Notes under the pieces: model-generated
Seen by the model: the letters and a program-made list of their open reading frames with translations, nothing else
The model's database searches: none
What the model was told of the DNA's origin: nothing
Assembly: GCF_018389385.1 (NCBI RefSeq)
Contig: NZ_CP062698.1
Coordinates: 4,123,798 to 4,187,797 of the forward strand
DNA: 64,000 bases
Origin: Anthocerotibacter panamensis C109
GTDB taxonomy: Bacteria; Cyanobacteriota; Cyanobacteriia; Gloeobacterales; Anthocerotibacteraceae
Reading direction: 5' to 3'
Shown: piece after piece, positions 49,559 to 57,898 of the stretch
How the letters are laid out: each line of letters starts with the position of its first letter
How positions within the stretch are numbered: position 1 is the first letter of the stretch
Made by a program: the position numbers and the translations under genes

Positions 49559-50589
49559 TGAGCACTACCTTTCGCGAATTCGTCATGAAAATCGGCTCAG
49601 GGCGGCTCACCGGGCGCGACCTGACCCGCGAAGAGTCCTGCCGCGCCACGGTCATGCTCCTCAATCAGGAGGGGACTGCGGCGCAGATGGGCGCCTTTCT
49701 GATCGCCCACCGCATCAAGCGCCCCACCCCTGACGAATTGGCGGGTATCCTCGATGCCTTTGACCTGTTGGCTTGTCCCTTCACCCTCCCTGCTACGGGC
49801 TTGCCCCCTGTGGTGCTGAGTAGCCCCTACGATGGGCAGGAGCGTCTGGCTGTGGTCACGCCCCTCACCGCGCTCATCTGTAGTAGTTTGGGCCAGGGGA
49901 TCGTTCTGCATGGCACGACGGATATGCCTCCCAAGCACGGCCTCACCAGCTTTGATATCCTGGCAGCTCTAGGGGTGGACCTGAGCCGTGACGCCCAAAC
50001 AGTGACCGCTCAGTACGAGGCCACGGGGTTGGGTTGGGTCTATCTCCCCACCCACTTCCCCCAAGCCTACGCCCTACAAACCCTCCGCGACGAACTAGGT
50101 AAGCGCCCACCACTGGCTACGGCGGAACTCTTCTGGAACCCTGTGCGCCGGGGACTGCCCATCCTCGGTTATACCCACCGCGAGACGGTCCAATTGGCTA
50201 TCGCCACTGCCGGACTCAGGGAGGTAGATGCGCTGGTCCTCGTCCGGGGGGTCCAAGGGTCGGTCAACTGCACCATGTTTCACCCCAATCTGGGCCTGTC
50301 CTGGTCACAGGGCATAAGCGAGCCATTTCGCTTGGTGGCTGCCGACTATGGACTGGGGGATGACGATCTGCCCCTGGTCGGGGACAGCCAAGACCTCCTA
50401 CGCCAGCGGGAGATTACCCTGGCTACGCTCCAAGGCAAGGAAACCCCCCTGCGCCGTGCAGCCATCTTCAGCAGTGCTTTTGTGCTCACTCAAGCTCGAT
50501 TTTCTCCTTCGCTCGCCGAGGCGATCCCTCTGGCTACTCGGGCGCTGGAGCAGGGTTTGGCGTATCAAAAGCTCCACCAGATTTTGTAG
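49555..50589 (+). CDS. cnaT: CnaT-like protein (anthranilate phosphoribosyltransferase family)
   Basis: About 344 residues. The ATG at 49555 overlaps the ntcB stop (ATGATGA), so it is co-translated. The fold is that of TrpD: FREFVMKIGSGRLTGRDLTREESCRATVMLL, AFLIAHRIKRPTPDELAG, then a glycosyl-transfer region. The PRPP loop and the GTGG-like motif of real TrpD are degenerate (LHGTTDMPPKHGLTSFDILAALG), so it is not expected to make tryptophan precursor. In Anabaena PCC 7120 the cnaT gene, a TrpD homologue, is needed for nir operon expression; the genetic context here matches. Biochemical activity is unknown. Confidence 0.8.
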   Translation: MMSTTFREFVMKIGSGRLTGRDLTREESCRATVMLLNQEGTAAQMGAFLIAHRIKRPTPDELAGILDAFDLLACPFTLPATGLPPVVLSSPYDGQERLAVVTPLTALICSSLGQGIVLHGTTDMPPKHGLTSFDILAALGVDLSRDAQTVTAQYEATGLGWVYLPTHFPQAYALQTLRDELGKRPPLATAELFWNPVRRGLPILGYTHRETVQLAIATAGLREVDALVLVRGVQGSVNCTMFHPNLGLSWSQGISEPFRLVAADYGLGDDDLPLVGDSQDLLRQREITLATLQGKETPLRRAAIFSSAFVLTQARFSPSLAEAIPLATRALEQGLAYQKLHQIL

Positions 50590-51004
50590 ATAGCCACTGA
50601 ATAGTTCTAATGCAGACTACGCTTCAATTGGCTGCTTGGATATTTCGATCCAGGATGGTGAAGTATTGCTGGGTGGCTTCCAGTTGTGGTCACCAATATC
50701 TGTATTCGCACGCAGGGGTCTATTTTAGAAAGAATTGCTATTTTAAGCATCAAAGTTAGCTTTACTGAACTGAGGTAAACCTAAGACATACTGGTTATGA
50801 CATAACTAGGGTATTTGCTGTCTGCTTCATTCCGTACATCCTGTCTAACAAAAACAAATTTCTTGAGAAACACTGCTACTTTGGTACAGGCAGGGGCTCG
50901 ATGCTCCGTCCGCCCCTGTAGCCTGAAGCACCGCAGCCCTAAAAATACGCAACAAATCTGGGCAGCGCTGCACCACAGGAGGTAGCGTACTATCAGGGCT
51001 TAAC
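50590..51004. other. Intergenic region, 415 bp, with one structured segment
   Basis: Between convergent cnaT and the Rrf2 gene. I see no gene. At 50888-50923 AGGC-AGGGGC can pair with GCCCCT-GTA-GCCT around a 14-nt loop; without a T tract it is not a classical terminator. The rest is AT-rich and could hold a small RNA. Confidence 0.4.
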
Positions 51005-51469
51005 TCAGGGCTTAACTAGGGCCGGAGCGCTCAGAGAGGGCAGTTTAATAGCTTGATCCAGGCGTTGTTGTTCGGCTGCGAGGTCTGCGAGCGTGGTGCT
51101 GGCTAGCACCCGGCGGAAGGCAGCCTGAGCGCGTTCCCAGACACCCAGCGAGGGGCAGCGTTCTGACTGGTCACAAATCTCGGGTTGAGTCAGGCAGAGG
51201 CTGAGCGAGAGGGGACCTTCCACAGCTTCTAAGACATGGAGGACCGTGATCTGCTGAGGAATTCGTGCAAGCTGAAACCCGCCCCGGATACCGCGATGAG
51301 ACTCTACCAGATGGGCTTTGTGGAGCAGTTGTAGGATGCGTGCCAGAAACTTGGGTGGAACCCCTTGGTCTACCGCAATTTCGTTGACCATAAAGATCAT
51401 GCCTTCAGGCTGGGAAGCCAGAAAGGTCATGGCACGTAGGGCATAGTCAGTGGAACGATTGACTTGCAT
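51005..51469 (-). CDS. Rrf2-family transcription regulator (NsrR/IscR-like)
   Basis: 154 residues: winged HTH (STDYALRAMTFLASQ, VNEIAVDQGVPPKFLARILQLLHKAHLVESHRGIRGGFQLAR) and a dimerisation helix. Three cysteines in CLTQPEICDQSERC (spacing x7 and x5) form the Fe-S ligand set of NsrR/IscR-type regulators. It is divergent from a nirK-like gene, so nitric oxide or nitrite sensing is a reasonable guess; redox or Fe-S status is the alternative. Confidence 0.85.
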   Translation of the reverse strand: MQVNRSTDYALRAMTFLASQPEGMIFMVNEIAVDQGVPPKFLARILQLLHKAHLVESHRGIRGGFQLARIPQQITVLHVLEAVEGPLSLSLCLTQPEICDQSERCPSLGVWERAQAAFRRVLASTTLADLAAEQQRLDQAIKLPSLSAPALVKP

Positions 51470-51636
51470 GCTTTTTATCTTAGAGGCTCTCCTGAATTCA
51501 ATCCACCACCCCGGTCAGAAAACATGTCGCAGAAACCTGTAGATCCTGACCTAGATAGGATTTCAAGCTAATGAAGCTTTAGCCTTAATTTTTTGTATAA
51601 CCAATCTTCAAAATAAGAAATTTTTAACAAGATCAT

Positions 51637-51654
51637 AACCAAGGTTAATTGGTT
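51637..51654. promoter_or_regulatory. Inverted repeat AACCAA-N6-TTGGTT before the nirK-like gene
   Basis: Perfect six-base arms lie in the AT-rich 286-bp gap between the Rrf2 regulator and the nirK-like gene, about 100 bp before the latter's start. A palindrome AAGATCTT lies 9 bp farther (51664-51671). Either could be the operator of the adjacent Rrf2 protein; neither matches a consensus I can assert. Confidence 0.45.
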
Positions 51655-51755
51655 TAATTTCTTAAGATCTTCATTTTGTGCTTTAGATCACTGCCTAAAT
51701 AAGCATCAGCCATTAGAGTAATCTGTAATGAAATTCGACAAGGGAATGATTCATC

Positions 51756-52862
51756 ATGCTAGACCAAGATGCTGAAAATCTGCCGAGTGAACAAAGTCAG
51801 CCTGAAGAACGATCTACGCTGCATAGACGTAATTTTTTAGCTCGGGCCGGCATGGTTGGAATCACACTTCCATTAGCTGGTTGTGCAGGGACAACGCTTG
51901 GTTCTCGCGTGCTAAATGATAAGGCTGCTTCGGTTGGGGGTGGCCCTAGGTTTCCAGCCGCTGCTTCTGCTCATGACCTCCAGCACTTTGCTGTAGAAGG
52001 ACCGGGCAATCCCGCCCTCATCGTACCTAAGAAGGGCTTCAAGCCTTATCCGAGTGAACTCCAGCCGGTTGGCCCTGAGAAAGTTAAAAAGATTTACCAA
52101 GAAGTCCGCAGCGATACCATTGTCCAGTTGACCGATGGGGTGAATTATCCCGGCTGGAGCTTGGACGGTAAAATCCCTGCCTCAGTCATCCGTATGCGTG
52201 TGGGCGACACGATGGAGTATTCCCTAAAAAACCTCGCCGAGCAGGGGCACTCCATCGACTTCCATGCCGCTAACGCCCCTTGGGACAAGGCATTCCATAC
52301 GATTGAGCCCGGTAAAGAGTTTGCCTTCACCTGGAAAGCTAAGCATCCTGGGGTATTCATGTACCATTGCGTCACTCCCTTGGCTGTGCAGCACGTCGCC
52401 AACGGTATGTACGGGATGAGCATCATTGAACCTGAGGAGCCGCTCCCTCCGGCGCGTGAATTTTCTCTGGTCCAGAGCGAGTTCTACTTTAAAAATAACG
52501 AGATTGACTACGACGGCATTGCCGCAGGCAACAGCCCTGACTATGTAGTCTTCAACGGCACCGCCAATCAGTACCAGGATTATCCTTTGGTAGCGAAGGC
52601 TGGAGAGCTTGTCCGCTTTTACTTCCTCAATGTCGGACCCAATATGTGGAGCGGCTTTCACATGATTGGTGGGGTTTTCGATAAAGTCTACCTGGAAGGC
52701 AACCCGCGCAACGTCACCTATGGGCACCAAGTTGTCAGTGTTGCTCCTTCCGGTGGGGTGATTTGCGAAGTCACCCTTGACGAACCCGGTCTCTATCCGT
52801 TGGTAACCCACTGTTTTGCTCATGCCTCTAAGGGAGCCGTAGGCATCCTCAAGATTGTCTAG
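51756..52862 (+). CDS. Copper nitrite reductase-like two-domain cupredoxin (Tat lipoprotein)
   Basis: 368 residues. The N-terminus combines a twin-arginine motif (LHRRNFLARAG) with a lipobox-like LAGC, implying folded export and lipid anchoring. The first cupredoxin domain keeps the NirK pattern: HSIDFHAA (type 1 His, catalytic-type Asp, type 2 His) and FMYHCVTPLAVQHVANGMYGM (type 2 His, type 1 Cys, His, Met). The second domain ends THCFAHASKGAVGILKIV, with His at the place of the third type 2 ligand. It may reduce nitrite to NO or act as another two-domain multicopper oxidase. Divergent from an Rrf2 regulator. About 100 residues precede the first cupredoxin domain. Confidence 0.8.
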   Translation: MLDQDAENLPSEQSQPEERSTLHRRNFLARAGMVGITLPLAGCAGTTLGSRVLNDKAASVGGGPRFPAAASAHDLQHFAVEGPGNPALIVPKKGFKPYPSELQPVGPEKVKKIYQEVRSDTIVQLTDGVNYPGWSLDGKIPASVIRMRVGDTMEYSLKNLAEQGHSIDFHAANAPWDKAFHTIEPGKEFAFTWKAKHPGVFMYHCVTPLAVQHVANGMYGMSIIEPEEPLPPAREFSLVQSEFYFKNNEIDYDGIAAGNSPDYVVFNGTANQYQDYPLVAKAGELVRFYFLNVGPNMWSGFHMIGGVFDKVYLEGNPRNVTYGHQVVSVAPSGGVICEVTLDEPGLYPLVTHCFAHASKGAVGILKIV

Positions 52863-52913
52863 GGCCCTCGCGGGATCATTTGACGTGTTTCGCGTCCGAG
52901 CAACCCGATAAAG

Positions 52914-52949
52914 CATAAAGGGGACGCAGTTTTCTGCATCCCCTTTATG
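52914..52949. terminator. Bidirectional terminator between convergent genes
   Basis: CATAAAGGGGACGCAG pairs with CTGCATCCCCTTTATG (one mismatch) around TTTT, in the 96-bp gap between the nirK-like and peroxiredoxin genes. Confidence 0.82.
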
Positions 52950-52958
52950 TTTAGAAAG

Positions 52959-53393
52959 CTAGACGATAGCGGACAGAATATCCTGGGCGTGGGTGCTGGT
53001 GTTGACCGTGGTATAGACCTGTTCAATCGAGCCATCCGGGCCAATCACATAGGTAAAGCGCTTGGCATAAGCTCCCCCTGAAGCATCATAGGCTTGGGCG
53101 ACTGCACCGGTGGTATCGGCCAACAGCGGGAAGGGTAGGTTAAATTTCGTGGTGAAAGCTTGGTGAGAGGTTTCGTCATCCATGCTGACTCCGTAGACCT
53201 TGATCCCCTTGCTCAGGTACTGGTTCCAGTTGTCGCGGAAACTACACGCCTCTTTGGTACAGCCCGGAGTATCGTCCTTAGGGTAGAAGTAAAGCACGAC
53301 TCGCTGCCCTTTGAGTGCCGAAAGGCTCACAGTCTGCCCATGGGTATCTTTCACCGTGAAGTCGGGGGCTACATCTCCAACGTTTAATGCCAT
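52959..53393 (-). CDS. bcp: Peroxiredoxin Q/BCP
   Basis: 144 residues from the ATG at 53393 (GGAG seven bases upstream); the frame opens further upstream without similarity. Typical PrxQ: LNVGDVAPDFTVKDTHGQTVSLSALKG, VVLYFYPKDDTPGCTKEACSFRDNW with the peroxidatic and resolving cysteines five apart, YGVSMDDETSHQAFTTKFNLPFPLLAD and RFTYVIGPDGSI. It reduces hydroperoxides using thioredoxin. Convergent with the nirK-like gene. Confidence 0.94.
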   Translation of the reverse strand: MALNVGDVAPDFTVKDTHGQTVSLSALKGQRVVLYFYPKDDTPGCTKEACSFRDNWNQYLSKGIKVYGVSMDDETSHQAFTTKFNLPFPLLADTTGAVAQAYDASGGAYAKRFTYVIGPDGSIEQVYTTVNTSTHAQDILSAIV

Positions 53394-53468
53394 GTCTGCT
53401 CCACATGAATGATCATTAAACTCCATGGTAAACAACTCCTGGCTAGAAGCCAGACAGCAAGGTAGGAT

Positions 53469-55049
53469 TTATTGATGGCGGGATTCTTCCTCCAGCCCTG
53501 CCCCCCAGAGCCAATTCTGGCGTTGGACCGTCCAATCGAAGTGCCAGTGGGGAAACGGATGCGCGAGAAACTTGTGCATGGGCTCGTAGAGCGGGTCGCT
53601 GAGGCGTACCAGTCCGGTGTAGGTCCCAAGGGCAAGGTAGTGGCCCAGCCAACCCACGACTTGGGCCACCCCCAACTGGGCCACGGTCTGGGCGATGAGT
53701 TGGGGATCCGCCACAGCAGTCCTGAGGAGCGTCTGGGTAAGCCCTCGGAACTGGACCACATCCCTTAAAAAAGGCATAAGCACCTGTGGTCCCAGCGCTT
53801 CCATCTGGGCAAATACGGTACTGAGTAGCAGATTGATACGCTCTGGGGGAATGCCTTGCGGCGCGACCGACATCGCCCGCTGAAACAGCCAAGTCACCGC
53901 GAGATTGGGCTGGTAAGGTTGGAGCTTAGCTAAAGAAGCCCGGTCTAGCCGGTCGCTGTGAAGAGCGAGGTCCAAAGCCAACTCCCAGCGCGGTAGGTGG
54001 CGCAATAGCGCCCCAAACCCTCCAAAACTGAGCGGCGATTGCATCCCCGCCGCATCCCCCACGGGTAAAACCCGGTCCCAGCCATAGACCAGCGCGGTGC
54101 GGTAGGAGGGGAAGAGGCCATAGAGTGCACGCAGGAAGCGCAATTGGTCAAGAGGGACGCCCTGATATTCCGGCAGCAGGGTACAGTACTCCTCAAATAA
54201 TTCCACCAGCGACGGGCGGGACGGATGAGCATCGAGATAGGTGAAGAGGTAGGTGGTCCGTCCATCTGCCGCCGGGAAGGCTTCCCAGAAATACTGGCAC
54301 TGATTGCGCGTCGGGGTGAAAGAGACGAGCAAATCCGCCTGCTCCTGTTGCACAAAACCCTGAGCACAGGTCCCTACCACCAGACAGACCCCATCGGGTT
54401 TGGTCCCCCTGCGCGCTTGAGCGACCACTGGGGAGAAGTGGCCCATCGCATCTAAAAAAAGCCGCCCAGTATATTCCTGGTCCTGAGTCTGGACGCGCAC
54501 CCCATTGGGATGGATATACACCTGCTCAAAACCCTGATATTCCCGTATATGCCCCCCCCAAGCGAGGAATTTCTCCCCCAAGAGTGCCAGAAGCTGTCGA
54601 GGAGAAACCCCCAAGTTCAGTACATCCCGGACCCACAGGCTATAGTGGGAGCCAAAGGCAACCCTGAGGGGGTTAAAACTGCTTGTGGTAATCTCAGCTA
54701 GCTCCGCTGAAGTGAGCAGGTGCAAGCGGACCAACTGTTCTAGATCGGGGCTAGAGATATTCCACTCCTGGACTCGCCCCTCAAAGCGCCCCCGCTCGAG
54801 CAGTAGCACCCGCCAGCCACGACGCGCAAGGGTTGCTCCTATAAATACGCCAAGTGTCCCTCCGGCAATCAGGACATCGTAGCGGGGTTCTTTTTCTAAA
54901 AGCATGGAGTCGGTCTGGACGACTGTTTTGGAAGGCATTTGCCCAGAGCGTACTCGCTGCCATGTGCGATCAACCGCCAACAACCCCTGCCAACTCGCCT
55001 CGGGCAGTTGGCTAAATAGAGCACGGGTTTGGGGATTGGGTGAAGACAT
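53469..55049 (-). CDS. cruP: CruA/CruP-family lycopene cyclase-like FAD protein
   Basis: 526 residues from the ATG at 55049. The FAD-binding start YDVLIAGGTLGVFIGATLARRGWRVLLLERG sits near residue 58 and is preceded by a helical 55-residue lead (LPEASWQGLLAVDRTWQRVRSG) that is typical of CruA/CruP. DAMGHFSPVVAQARRG and VLPVGDAAGMQSPLSFGGFGALLRHLPRW are the later FAD-family motifs. The length favours CruP over the longer CruA. CruA cyclises lycopene; CruP in plants and cyanobacteria reduces accumulation of beta-carotene epoxides. No other carotenoid gene is nearby. Confidence 0.78.
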   Translation of the reverse strand: MSSPNPQTRALFSQLPEASWQGLLAVDRTWQRVRSGQMPSKTVVQTDSMLLEKEPRYDVLIAGGTLGVFIGATLARRGWRVLLLERGRFEGRVQEWNISSPDLEQLVRLHLLTSAELAEITTSSFNPLRVAFGSHYSLWVRDVLNLGVSPRQLLALLGEKFLAWGGHIREYQGFEQVYIHPNGVRVQTQDQEYTGRLFLDAMGHFSPVVAQARRGTKPDGVCLVVGTCAQGFVQQEQADLLVSFTPTRNQCQYFWEAFPAADGRTTYLFTYLDAHPSRPSLVELFEEYCTLLPEYQGVPLDQLRFLRALYGLFPSYRTALVYGWDRVLPVGDAAGMQSPLSFGGFGALLRHLPRWELALDLALHSDRLDRASLAKLQPYQPNLAVTWLFQRAMSVAPQGIPPERINLLLSTVFAQMEALGPQVLMPFLRDVVQFRGLTQTLLRTAVADPQLIAQTVAQLGVAQVVGWLGHYLALGTYTGLVRLSDPLYEPMHKFLAHPFPHWHFDWTVQRQNWLWGAGLEEESRHQ

Positions 55050-55133
55050 GATCAGGCGCTCGCCGCATACCCATACTATAGTGTGGGAGTTGTGCAGCAT
55101 ACTGAAGCTAGCTGCTCGTACACAGGAAGGGCT

Positions 55134-55421
55134 ATGAGTACCCCACAACTCACTCCTGATGAAATTCTTAGCAGGCTTAAGAACCTCTCGGGTTGGGAAA
55201 TCCTCAACGGTAAGCTGCACAAGTCCTACCGCTTCCCGGATTTTGTCGCAGCCTGGGGCTTTATGAGTCGCGTCGCTCTGGTAGCCGAAAGCATGGGTCA
55301 CCATCCAGAGTGGTTCAATGTCTACAATCGGGTCACTGTGGACCTGACCACCCATGATGCCGGCGGAATCAGCATCCTGGATTTCACATTGGCTCAGAAG
55401 ATGGATGAGCTAGCTTCCTAA
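55134..55421 (+). CDS. Pterin-4a-carbinolamine dehydratase
   Basis: 95 residues from the ATG at 55134 (AGGAAG six bases upstream). It shows the family's active-site motif ESMGHHPEWFNVYNRV with the catalytic His pair and HPxW, followed by VTVDLTTHDAGGISILDFTLAQKMDEL. The enzyme dehydrates 4a-hydroxytetrahydropterin; homologues (DCoH/PhhB) also occur in bacteria lacking phenylalanine hydroxylase, with unclear roles including RuBisCO-linked ones. Divergent from cruP, followed by a terminator. Confidence 0.92.
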   Translation: MSTPQLTPDEILSRLKNLSGWEILNGKLHKSYRFPDFVAAWGFMSRVALVAESMGHHPEWFNVYNRVTVDLTTHDAGGISILDFTLAQKMDELAS

Positions 55422-55427
55422 AAAAGA

Positions 55428-55446
55428 GGCGGGTTTTTGACCCGCC
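55428..55446. terminator. Bidirectional terminator between convergent genes
   Basis: GGCGGGT pairs perfectly with ACCCGCC around TTTTG, seven bases after the dehydratase stop and 18 bp before the end of tonB. An A run precedes it, giving a T run for tonB. Confidence 0.8.
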
Positions 55447-55464
55447 CCAACAATCTTTCAAGCA

Positions 55465-56196
55465 TCAACTCAGGCTAAAGCGAATTGGTACGTCTACCTT
55501 GGCTGCTTCGGTCACAGTTCCGCGGTGGGCGGGCTCAAAACGCATTTTTTGGACAGCAGCTTCAGCAGCGGTATCGAGATCGGGGAATCCGCTGGAGCGC
55601 ACGACTTTAGTTCGGGTGACGTTGCCCTTCTCGTCGATGTAGGCTCGGACAATGGCCCGCCCTTCCTGCCCGGCAGTCCGTGCAGCCTCGGGATAGACGG
55701 GGCTGGGCTGTGTGAGCGCGACCGGCTTAACTAGGGGCTCGGGTGGTGGCGGTGGTGGCGGCGGCGGTGGCGGTGGTCCCGGATCGGGATCGCCTACGGG
55801 CTGATCTCCGGCTCCCAGAACATTACCGGTCCCGGTCCCTGTTCCTCCAGCCAAGTCTCCATCAGCAGCACCGGGCTTATCCTGCTTGACGCTCGCTAAA
55901 CTGGCATCCCCAGTCTTGACTTGAAAGATTTTGCGGGGTGCAGAACCCTGACGCGGCGGCTGCTTCTTGGGCGGCTCGGGCGGCTTCTTCTCGGGCGGCT
56001 TGGGTTTGGGGGGCTCCGGTACTTTTTGCAGGTCCACCAGATCGTACTTCGGTTCCTCTTCAACTTCCACTTTGGGCGTTTTAGGGAGGACCACAAAAAA
56101 CAACAAACCGATGTGTAGGACAACCGAAAGGCCAAAGCCAATCGCTACCGGGCGCGATATTAAGGGCGGGGGTGAGATGGGCGTTGTAGAATCCAT
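55465..56196 (-). CDS. tonB: TonB energy-transducing protein
   Basis: About 243 residues (ATG at 56196; a GTG at 56208 is an alternative). One N-terminal membrane helix (VAIGFGLSVVLHIGLLFFVVL), then an acidic and Pro/Lys-rich periplasmic spacer (EPPKPKPPEKKPPEPPKK, a Gly/Thr run and a polyproline run), and a C-terminal TonB domain (YPEAARTAGQEGRAIVRAYIDEKGNVTRTKVV, GFPDLDTAAEAAVQKMRFEPA). It transfers proton-motive energy to outer-membrane receptors for iron, cobalamin or other substrates. Last gene of exbB-exbD-exbD-tonB. No receptor gene is in the window. Confidence 0.92.
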   Translation of the reverse strand: MDSTTPISPPPLISRPVAIGFGLSVVLHIGLLFFVVLPKTPKVEVEEEPKYDLVDLQKVPEPPKPKPPEKKPPEPPKKQPPRQGSAPRKIFQVKTGDASLASVKQDKPGAADGDLAGGTGTGTGNVLGAGDQPVGDPDPGPPPPPPPPPPPPEPLVKPVALTQPSPVYPEAARTAGQEGRAIVRAYIDEKGNVTRTKVVRSSGFPDLDTAAEAAVQKMRFEPAHRGTVTEAAKVDVPIRFSLS

Positions 56197-56211
56197 AGTT
56201 TTATGCACTCC

Positions 56212-56613
56212 CTACTTGAGTGCCCGAGCAGCCAGAGCAATCCGCGAAGCTTTGCCTGCTTCTCGGAGCGCATCCATCGCGCGGGTGATGTCTTGATAGC
56301 GGGCTTTCTCGTCGCCTGCCAGGATGATCAAGGTCTCATCGGGCAGCCTTGCCGCCAACGCAGCTAACTCTTGACGGGTGACTAGCTGCTTGTTGAAGTA
56401 AAACTTCCCCCCTTTATCCACCGTGATATCCACCTGCTTGGGAGGGGTGGTACTCACTTCGTTGGAGGCTTGGGGCAAGTTCAGGTCAATAGTTCGAGTT
56501 TTCTGAATTAAAAGGGTCGCCACAATGAAAAAAGTTAGCAGTGTGAACATGACATCGATCAAAGGTACAACCGGGATCTCTGGGAATTCCTCAGATACAG
56601 GTGGTAAGCGCAT
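56212..56613 (-). CDS. exbD: ExbD-family biopolymer transport protein (second copy)
   Basis: 133 residues. Short cytoplasmic start MRLPPVSEEFPEIPVVPLIDVMFTLLTFFIVATLL, with the conserved membrane Asp in LIDVMFTLL, then a periplasmic domain (QVDITVDKGGKFYFNKQ, TLIILAGDEKARYQDITRAMDAL). With ExbB it converts the proton gradient into motion of TonB. It is a clear paralogue of the preceding exbD; four bases separate it from tonB's earliest start. Confidence 0.92.
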   Translation of the reverse strand: MRLPPVSEEFPEIPVVPLIDVMFTLLTFFIVATLLIQKTRTIDLNLPQASNEVSTTPPKQVDITVDKGGKFYFNKQLVTRQELAALAARLPDETLIILAGDEKARYQDITRAMDALREAGKASRIALAARALK

Positions 56614-56643
56614 AGCGACTGCTTCTCTCCGTTCGTCGTGGTT

Positions 56644-57063
56644 TTACTTGGTCGCGCCTTTTTCATCCCGGTCTGCTGCTAGCCCAATGCGGAACTTACC
56701 AGCATCACGGATGACTTCCATCGCTTTGGTGATGTCCTCGTAGTGGGTATTCTCGTCCCCGGAGAGCACAATAATCACGTCGTCTTTAAGAGGCGTTACT
56801 TCTTTGATTAGCTGCTCGCGGCTCACAGGTTGCTTGTTGAAGTAAAACTTCCCGTCTGGGGCCACACTGATGTCTACCTGGTCTTTCTTCTTAGCCTGGA
56901 TGATCTCAGTGGTGGTGGATTTAGGTAAGTTAAGCTTGATGGCCTTATTCTTCTCGATCAAAAGACTGGTGACAATGAAGAAGGTCAGCAAGGTAAACAT
57001 GACATCAATCAGGGGAACTACCGGAACCTCGGGGAATTCATCGGACAGGTGTGGTAGGCGCAT
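56644..57063 (-). CDS. exbD: ExbD-family biopolymer transport protein (first copy)
   Basis: 139 residues from the ATG at 57063, giving MRLPHLSDEFPEVPVVPLIDVMFTLLTFF as in the paralogue; a GTG five codons upstream is an alternative. The membrane Asp (LIDVMF) and periplasmic domain (DQVDISVAPDGKFYFNKQPV, IIVLSGDENTHYEDITKAMEVI) are intact. It overlaps the end of exbB by 26 bp, indicating coupled translation. Two ExbD types may form mixed dimers in the ExbB pentamer. Confidence 0.92.
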   Translation of the reverse strand: MRLPHLSDEFPEVPVVPLIDVMFTLLTFFIVTSLLIEKNKAIKLNLPKSTTTEIIQAKKKDQVDISVAPDGKFYFNKQPVSREQLIKEVTPLKDDVIIVLSGDENTHYEDITKAMEVIRDAGKFRIGLAADRDEKGATK

Positions 57064-57754
57064 AATCGCTGGTTTCACTCCGTTTGCGATGAATAATTTC
57101 TAGTTCGCCTGAGTATTGACCAATGATGGCAATCTGGCGGTTGTAAAGAGAACGGAAAATGTTGGTGAGTAGCAGGGTAATCAGAGCGATGGTAATCCCT
57201 GTCGCTGTGGCGATCAACGCTTCTCCAATGCCGCTGGTGACTTGGCTGATTTGCTCAGAGCCAGCGCCCCCTCCCAAATTGATGTTACTGAGTGCGCGGA
57301 TCAGACCGGTGATAGTTCCTACCAAACCAATCAGCGGGGATGCCTGGATAATCGTATCAAAAAGGGTGGTCCATTTGCGTAGGATGGGCACTTCAGCAGA
57401 GGTCGCTGATTCCATTGCCAAGCGGAACTGCTCTTCGTCCGTCTCACCCAAACGGAAGGCAGCTCCAAAGATGCGGGCTACGGGGAGGTCCTTATACTGC
57501 TCGCAAACCTTAACGGTAGCATCGAGGGATTTGCGCTTATAGGTGGAGAGGACGTCGGTCAAAAATGCCGGAGTCCCTACCGAGACCTTGCGCCAAAAAA
57601 AAGCCCGCTCAATGATGAGGGAGATCGAAGTGATGGAGAAAAAGAACAGGGGATACATGACAGGCCCCCCCTTTAGTAAAGTCTCCACTATATTGCCGCT
57701 TTCCTCGGCCAGGAGTGTTGGCAGGCTGCTGCTAAGGGTTTCAAGCAAGGCCAT
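57038..57754 (-). CDS. exbB: ExbB/MotA/TolQ-family proton channel protein
   Basis: About 238 residues from the ATG at 57754; the frame opens 36 codons earlier in AT-rich DNA. Three membrane segments: VMYPLFFFSITSISLIIERAFFW, the MotA/TolQ core TIIQASPLIGLVGTITGLIRAL, and IGEALIATATGITIALITLLLTNIF. It forms the proton channel with ExbD. First gene of the operon, preceded by ndh in the same direction with a 144-bp gap. Confidence 0.93.
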   Translation of the reverse strand: MALLETLSSSLPTLLAEESGNIVETLLKGGPVMYPLFFFSITSISLIIERAFFWRKVSVGTPAFLTDVLSTYKRKSLDATVKVCEQYKDLPVARIFGAAFRLGETDEEQFRLAMESATSAEVPILRKWTTLFDTIIQASPLIGLVGTITGLIRALSNINLGGGAGSEQISQVTSGIGEALIATATGITIALITLLLTNIFRSLYNRQIAIIGQYSGELEIIHRKRSETSDYAPTTPVR

Positions 57755-57898
57755 GAGAACGTTCCGTCCTACAGATAGATGGTTAGACTCTACATTATAT
57801 GGAAGAGATTCGACTATTATGTTTTTTATGAACATGTTTTTGGTAATTTTTGCAAATCGCACCCTTTAACGCACTATTTCTCACTGGATCTGTAGGAA

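Noticed and set aside
49555..50589. TrpD, anthranilate phosphoribosyltransferase of tryptophan synthesis
   Set aside because: The substrate-binding glycine loops are degenerate, and the gene is coupled to ntcB beside nirA, which fits CnaT instead.
57755..57898. Fur box upstream of exbB
   Set aside because: The AT-rich stretch does not match a Fur consensus well enough to claim one, although TonB operons are often iron-regulated.
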